DNA from: Promethearchaeota archaeon
Lineage (GTDB): Archaea > Asgardarchaeota > Lokiarchaeia > Sigyniarchaeales > SOKP01
Assembly (NCBI GenBank): GCA_016840695.1
Contig: JAEORV010000041.1
Span: 1 to 8,636 of the forward strand
Reading direction: 5' to 3'
DNA: 8,636 bases
Below the pieces are notes generated by a model. It saw nothing but the letters and a program-made list of their open reading frames with translations. It had not been told where the DNA came from and did no database searches. Position 1 is the first letter of the stretch; each line of letters starts with the position of its first letter. A program made the position numbers and the translations under genes. This document shows positions 6,574 through 8,636 of the stretch, in pieces.

Positions 6574-6609
6574 CATTATTTAAGAGAACAAACATTTCAG
6601 CCTAAAAAA

Positions 6610-6960
6610 ATGGAAATTGTATATGAGGACGATTCTATAATAATCCGCTTGAACCGTCCTAAGAAATTGTTGGAATACGCGTGGAAAAAATTCGTGTCTG
6701 AAAACACCTATAAAACCTCCTTAGAGAGAGTATACGACACCATTTGCGACCACGACGTTGATAAATGCTTGATAGACAGGTCCAAATTTAGTATTCTTCC
6801 CCCACACATGCGAAATTGGTGGGAAACTTCCTGGTTTCCTCGTATAAGAGAAAATGGCATTAAAAGGATTGCTGTCGTCTGTAGTCCCTCAAATAATGAA
6901 AACATATCCATGGTTCTCGCGTATTTAGCTCAAGAAGACGTGTTGAGCATGAGAAACTAA
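6610..6960 (+). CDS. Small STAS/SpoIIAA-like domain protein
   Basis: From ATG 6610 the product has 116 residues. It opens with a two-strand pattern (MEIVYEDD, then SIIIRL) and has a W residue in the third segment. Next come a helix, a strand ending in an Asp (CLIDRS), a helix with tryptophans in a WWETSW stretch, and a G-I-K-R-I-A-V-V strand. This order resembles small STAS/SpoIIAA-like proteins that sit alone in many bacteria and archaea; their role is usually unknown, perhaps protein-protein switching. It is unlike CdhB, the subunit one might expect after cdhA. The frame extends upstream to a GTG at 6514, adding 32 residues with a hydrophobic stretch that could be a membrane anchor. I prefer 6610 because the domain begins there and a TATA-like element lies inside the extension. 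It has its own spacer from cdhA and from the next gene. Confidence 0.7.
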   Translation: MEIVYEDDSIIIRLNRPKKLLEYAWKKFVSENTYKTSLERVYDTICDHDVDKCLIDRSKFSILPPHMRNWWETSWFPRIRENGIKRIAVVCSPSNNENISMVLAYLAQEDVLSMRN

Positions 6961-6986
6961 TTTATTCTACCTTTCCTAATTATAAG

Positions 6987-6994
6987 TTATATAC
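6987..6994 (+). promoter_or_regulatory. TATA box of the small helical gene
   Basis: TTATATAC is centred about 37 bases before ATG 7028, giving a transcript start near 7017 and a leader of about ten bases. It indicates that the small gene has its own promoter and is not just read through from 6610. Confidence 0.4.
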
Positions 6995-7027
6995 TCACTA
7001 TTGTAACCATGTGGAAAGTGGGATTTA

Positions 7028-7240
7028 ATGGAAAAAAAAAATAAGGACATTTTAAAACTTACTAAATTACTGAAGCATTGGGCAGATCACAACGATTCTC
7101 ACAAAGAATCATTCCTGAAATGGCGTGATATTGCAAAAAATAATGGTCTGGATGGTATTGTCGATAAATTAAATAAAGCCATTGAATTAATGGACGAAAG
7201 CACTAAATATCTGTTACTCGCTCACGATGAATTGGAATAG
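7028..7240 (+). CDS. Small helical protein with regularly spaced histidines
   Basis: The 70 residues read as a two- or three-helix bundle with no membrane segment. The first helix carries H17-W-x2-H21-N-x2-H25, histidines at i, i+4 and i+8 on one face, followed by F29-x2-W32. The second segment (about 41-70) is amphipathic and contains H66. The L-L-x-H-W-x2-H-N-x2-H start resembles a family of tiny archaeal and bacterial helical proteins of unknown function that I recall only loosely; I give no name. The histidine face could bind a metal or a cofactor, but this is inference. The gene is real by codon structure: it has a GTGGGA site five bases before the ATG, a TATA box and a clean stop. It lies convergent to the large GTPase gene with a 50-base gap. 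Confidence 0.75.
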   Translation: MEKKNKDILKLTKLLKHWADHNDSHKESFLKWRDIAKNNGLDGIVDKLNKAIELMDESTKYLLLAHDELE

Positions 7241-7290
7241 AAACATTAAACCTAACTCATATTAAAAAGTAATAAAGAAATCGTTCTATT

Positions 7291-8508
7291 TTACAAGAAC
7301 AGGTTAATTAATGGGAGTAGCTGTTCCTTGAAGTAATCTATCTTCTCGTAAAGAAGTTCTGGATTTTCAGAAAGTAGCCATAAAAAGACCGGTATCTGAA
7401 GATCAGAATACTCGAATAATTTCTCTCCTCTAATCGTAAAGCCGTTCAGCGGGAAATCTAGCGTTGTGGTTTTTTCTCGAATCAATCCTATAGAGCTGTG
7501 GAAGTTTGAAAGCGTTTGCATCAATAACGCCGTGTTGTTGATCAGCATTTCGTCCGTGTTATTTTTGGTAAAGCTCCCGAAAATTAAACCGTCCATCGAT
7601 ATTAAGCTCGTTGCTCGTCCTTCTATTATGTCTGTAAAATCTTCGAGGATGTTTTCGATTATTTCAGAAGTTTCTGAAACCTTCTTTAACGCCGTGCTGA
7701 ACATTTGCATGATGGTTTCTTTCTGGAATATTGTTGTATCGCAAAATTCCAAATGTAACCCCTTAAAATCCCTCGCAACATCTTCTATCTTATTTTTAAC
7801 TGCTGTAACGTTCTTTTGCCATTGAAGCGTCTTGCGAATGTCTTGATCGCTTTTATTTAATACGACTAATACTGGCGGATGTTCGCCTAATTCGCTCATT
7901 GCGCTTAAGCATTGGCGGAAATAATCTGCTGCTTCGTCAAATCTCTTGTCGTCTTGCGAGTCAATTACGTAGAGCACGAGATCAACTTCGGTGAAGAACA
8001 ATTCAGGCTTGTTAAAATAATACTTCTCACGATATTGAACTTGGCCTCCAAGGTCCCAAGATATAATTGGATATCCGAAGAAATCCAACTTTTCGCGCTG
8101 AACGCCTTTCGTTGGTAATAATGCTTTTATGATCGAAAATCTATCTTGAATGACTGCTAAGATCGATGTTTTCCCTCCGTTATCCAAACCAATTAATAAT
8201 AGTTTCTTTTGTTTTCTCACTTGTTCAAGAATGACCCTTTCGAGCACTTTTGCGATTTTTATCCATTTAATCAAAATTACTAAGGGCAATTCCTTGATTT
8301 CTGGGGGATTCTCGGGCGATAAATTTGCAAGATCGCCAATTGAGCGTATATTAGCAATTGCTAATCTTTCTGCGCTTATTTTATCTATTCCTATAAGTGT
8401 ATCTGGTTTGTAATCCAATACTTCTTTTAATTCTTCAGAAATGATCGTCGAACTCTTAAAAAAGTCTTTTATTCTATTCATACTTTCCTTATCAGTCATT
8501 TTAAGCAC
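7291..8508 (-). CDS. Rag/Arf-like GTPase with N-terminal HhH and C-terminal roadblock-like domain
   Basis: This 405-residue protein has three parts. Residues 25-75 contain a helix-hairpin-helix/SAM-like pattern (L38-I-G-I-D-K-I-S-A-E-R-L49, then an I-R-S-I-G-D-L turn), a fold that binds DNA or protein. Residues 100-280 are a GTPase: G1 G107-L-D-N-G-G-K-T-S115, switch T133, G3 W151-D-L-G-G-Q156, G4 N218-K-S-D221. The G5 region reads F255-C-D-T-T-I-F261, similar to the T-S-I-x-D segment of Rag/Gtr proteins rather than the usual SAK. Residues 290-405 begin with I-I-E and L-I-S-M-D-G-L, then alternate strands and helices like a roadblock/LC7 domain. GTPase plus C-terminal roadblock is the order of eukaryotic RagA-D, which control TORC1 at lysosomes. 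The cellular role here is unknown. The start is GTG with AAGG six bases upstream; ATG 8499 (residue 4) is possible but 15 bases from that site. No lipidation motif is seen. Confidence 0.93.
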   Translation of the reverse strand: MLKMTDKESMNRIKDFFKSSTIISEELKEVLDYKPDTLIGIDKISAERLAIANIRSIGDLANLSPENPPEIKELPLVILIKWIKIAKVLERVILEQVRKQKKLLLIGLDNGGKTSILAVIQDRFSIIKALLPTKGVQREKLDFFGYPIISWDLGGQVQYREKYYFNKPELFFTEVDLVLYVIDSQDDKRFDEAADYFRQCLSAMSELGEHPPVLVVLNKSDQDIRKTLQWQKNVTAVKNKIEDVARDFKGLHLEFCDTTIFQKETIMQMFSTALKKVSETSEIIENILEDFTDIIEGRATSLISMDGLIFGSFTKNNTDEMLINNTALLMQTLSNFHSSIGLIREKTTTLDFPLNGFTIRGEKLFEYSDLQIPVFLWLLSENPELLYEKIDYFKEQLLPLINLFL

Positions 8509-8514
8509 TACTTT

Positions 8515-8518
8515 CCTT
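8515..8518 (-). promoter_or_regulatory. Ribosome-binding site of the Rag-like GTPase gene
   Basis: AAGG on the minus strand lies six bases before GTG 8508 and 15 before ATG 8499. The spacing favours the GTG as start. Confidence 0.5.
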
Positions 8519-8612
8519 GTAATTTTAAGATGTAATAGTTGACTTATCTTCTAAGTTAAAAAACGTATTATTATTTATTTATTATTACTTCCCAATAAAA
8601 AACTTTAGTTTT

Positions 8613-8630
8613 CCAAAAAGTATAAAATAC
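8613..8630 (+). promoter_or_regulatory. Archaeal-type promoter at the right edge
   Basis: CCAAAAAG followed directly by TATAAAATAC looks like a purine-rich BRE plus TATA box reading rightward. Its gene would start beyond the window, divergent to the Rag-like GTPase. The remaining DNA at 8519-8612 is AT-rich with no gene seen. Confidence 0.35.
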
Positions 8631-8636
8631 GGAAAT

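Larger units (their letters stand above)
6349..6609. other. AT-rich spacer without a clear gene
   Basis: I see no convincing coding sequence here. It contains a second long T run (about 6442-6450), a Shine-Dalgarno-like TTGAGGAAAAT at 6479-6489 and an open frame from 6478 that joins the STAS-like gene. That frame encodes a hydrophobic stretch of about 19 residues (from residue 5 if GTG 6514 is the start), which may be real protein or a by-product of AT-rich DNA. Confidence 0.4.

Noticed and set aside
6514..6960. Possibility that the gene after cdhA is cdhB (ACDS epsilon subunit)
   Set aside because: The product reads as a STAS/SpoIIAA-like domain; it lacks the length and sequence pattern I would expect of CdhB.
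7466..8413. Rightward frames on the opposite strand of the Rag-like GTPase
   Set aside because: The leftward frame has intact G1, G3 and G4 motifs over 405 residues; the rightward ones show no domain.
1..8636. Search for tRNA/rRNA, CRISPR repeats, transposase, integrase, toxin-antitoxin or phage genes
   Set aside because: None was recognised; the window reads as ordinary chromosomal genes with normal spacing and no mobile-element ends.

Overview
The window looks like part of an Asgard (Lokiarchaeia/Heimdallarchaeia-like) archaeal chromosome. This is inferred from the gene mix, not from a marker gene. The DNA is AT-rich, spacers have archaeal-type TATA elements and T-tracts, and two GTPases of Arf/Rag type carry extra accessory domains. 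A V4R (TRAPP/Bet3-superfamily) protein lies beside one of them, and there is an archaeal-type ACDS carbon monoxide dehydrogenase alpha subunit (cdhA).

Left part (1-1831): a 257-base AT-rich spacer precedes a 476-residue protein of unknown function. That protein has a helical N-terminal region, an alpha/beta-looking middle, a Pro/Gly linker, three copies of a 23-residue Trp/Glu-Glu-Leu/Arg-Gly repeat, a four-cysteine zinc ribbon and a charged disordered tail. A ribosome-binding site at the very left edge suggests a leftward gene starting just outside the window.

Centre-left (1832-3538): a TTG-initiated GTPase with a roughly 150-residue N-terminal domain (possibly longin-like) is followed 96 bases later, on the same strand, by a V4R-domain protein with an acidic tail. 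In eukaryotes, V4R-related TRAPP subunits act on small GTPases, so the adjacency is suggestive but not proof of partnership.

Centre (3528-6315): a leftward 2[4Fe-4S] ferredoxin overlaps the V4R gene tail-to-tail by 11 bases. It shares a 196-base divergent promoter region with cdhA, which is 783 residues long and starts at TTG. Ferredoxin is the natural electron partner of this CODH. The other ACDS subunit genes (cdhB, C, D, E) are not next to cdhA here. A perfect 12-bp palindrome lies on the presumed ribosome-binding site of cdhA.

Right part (6316-8636): after a T-rich terminator and an AT-rich spacer come a small STAS/SpoIIAA-like protein with an uncertain start and a 70-residue helical protein with regularly spaced histidines. 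A leftward 405-residue GTPase follows; it joins an N-terminal helix-hairpin-helix, a Rag/Arf-type GTPase core and a C-terminal roadblock-like domain, the last two in the same order as eukaryotic Rag/Gtr proteins. A good TATA element at the right edge points to another gene beyond.

No RNA genes, CRISPR arrays, insertion sequences or integrase genes were seen. All function calls come from motif reading and memory of families; no search was run.
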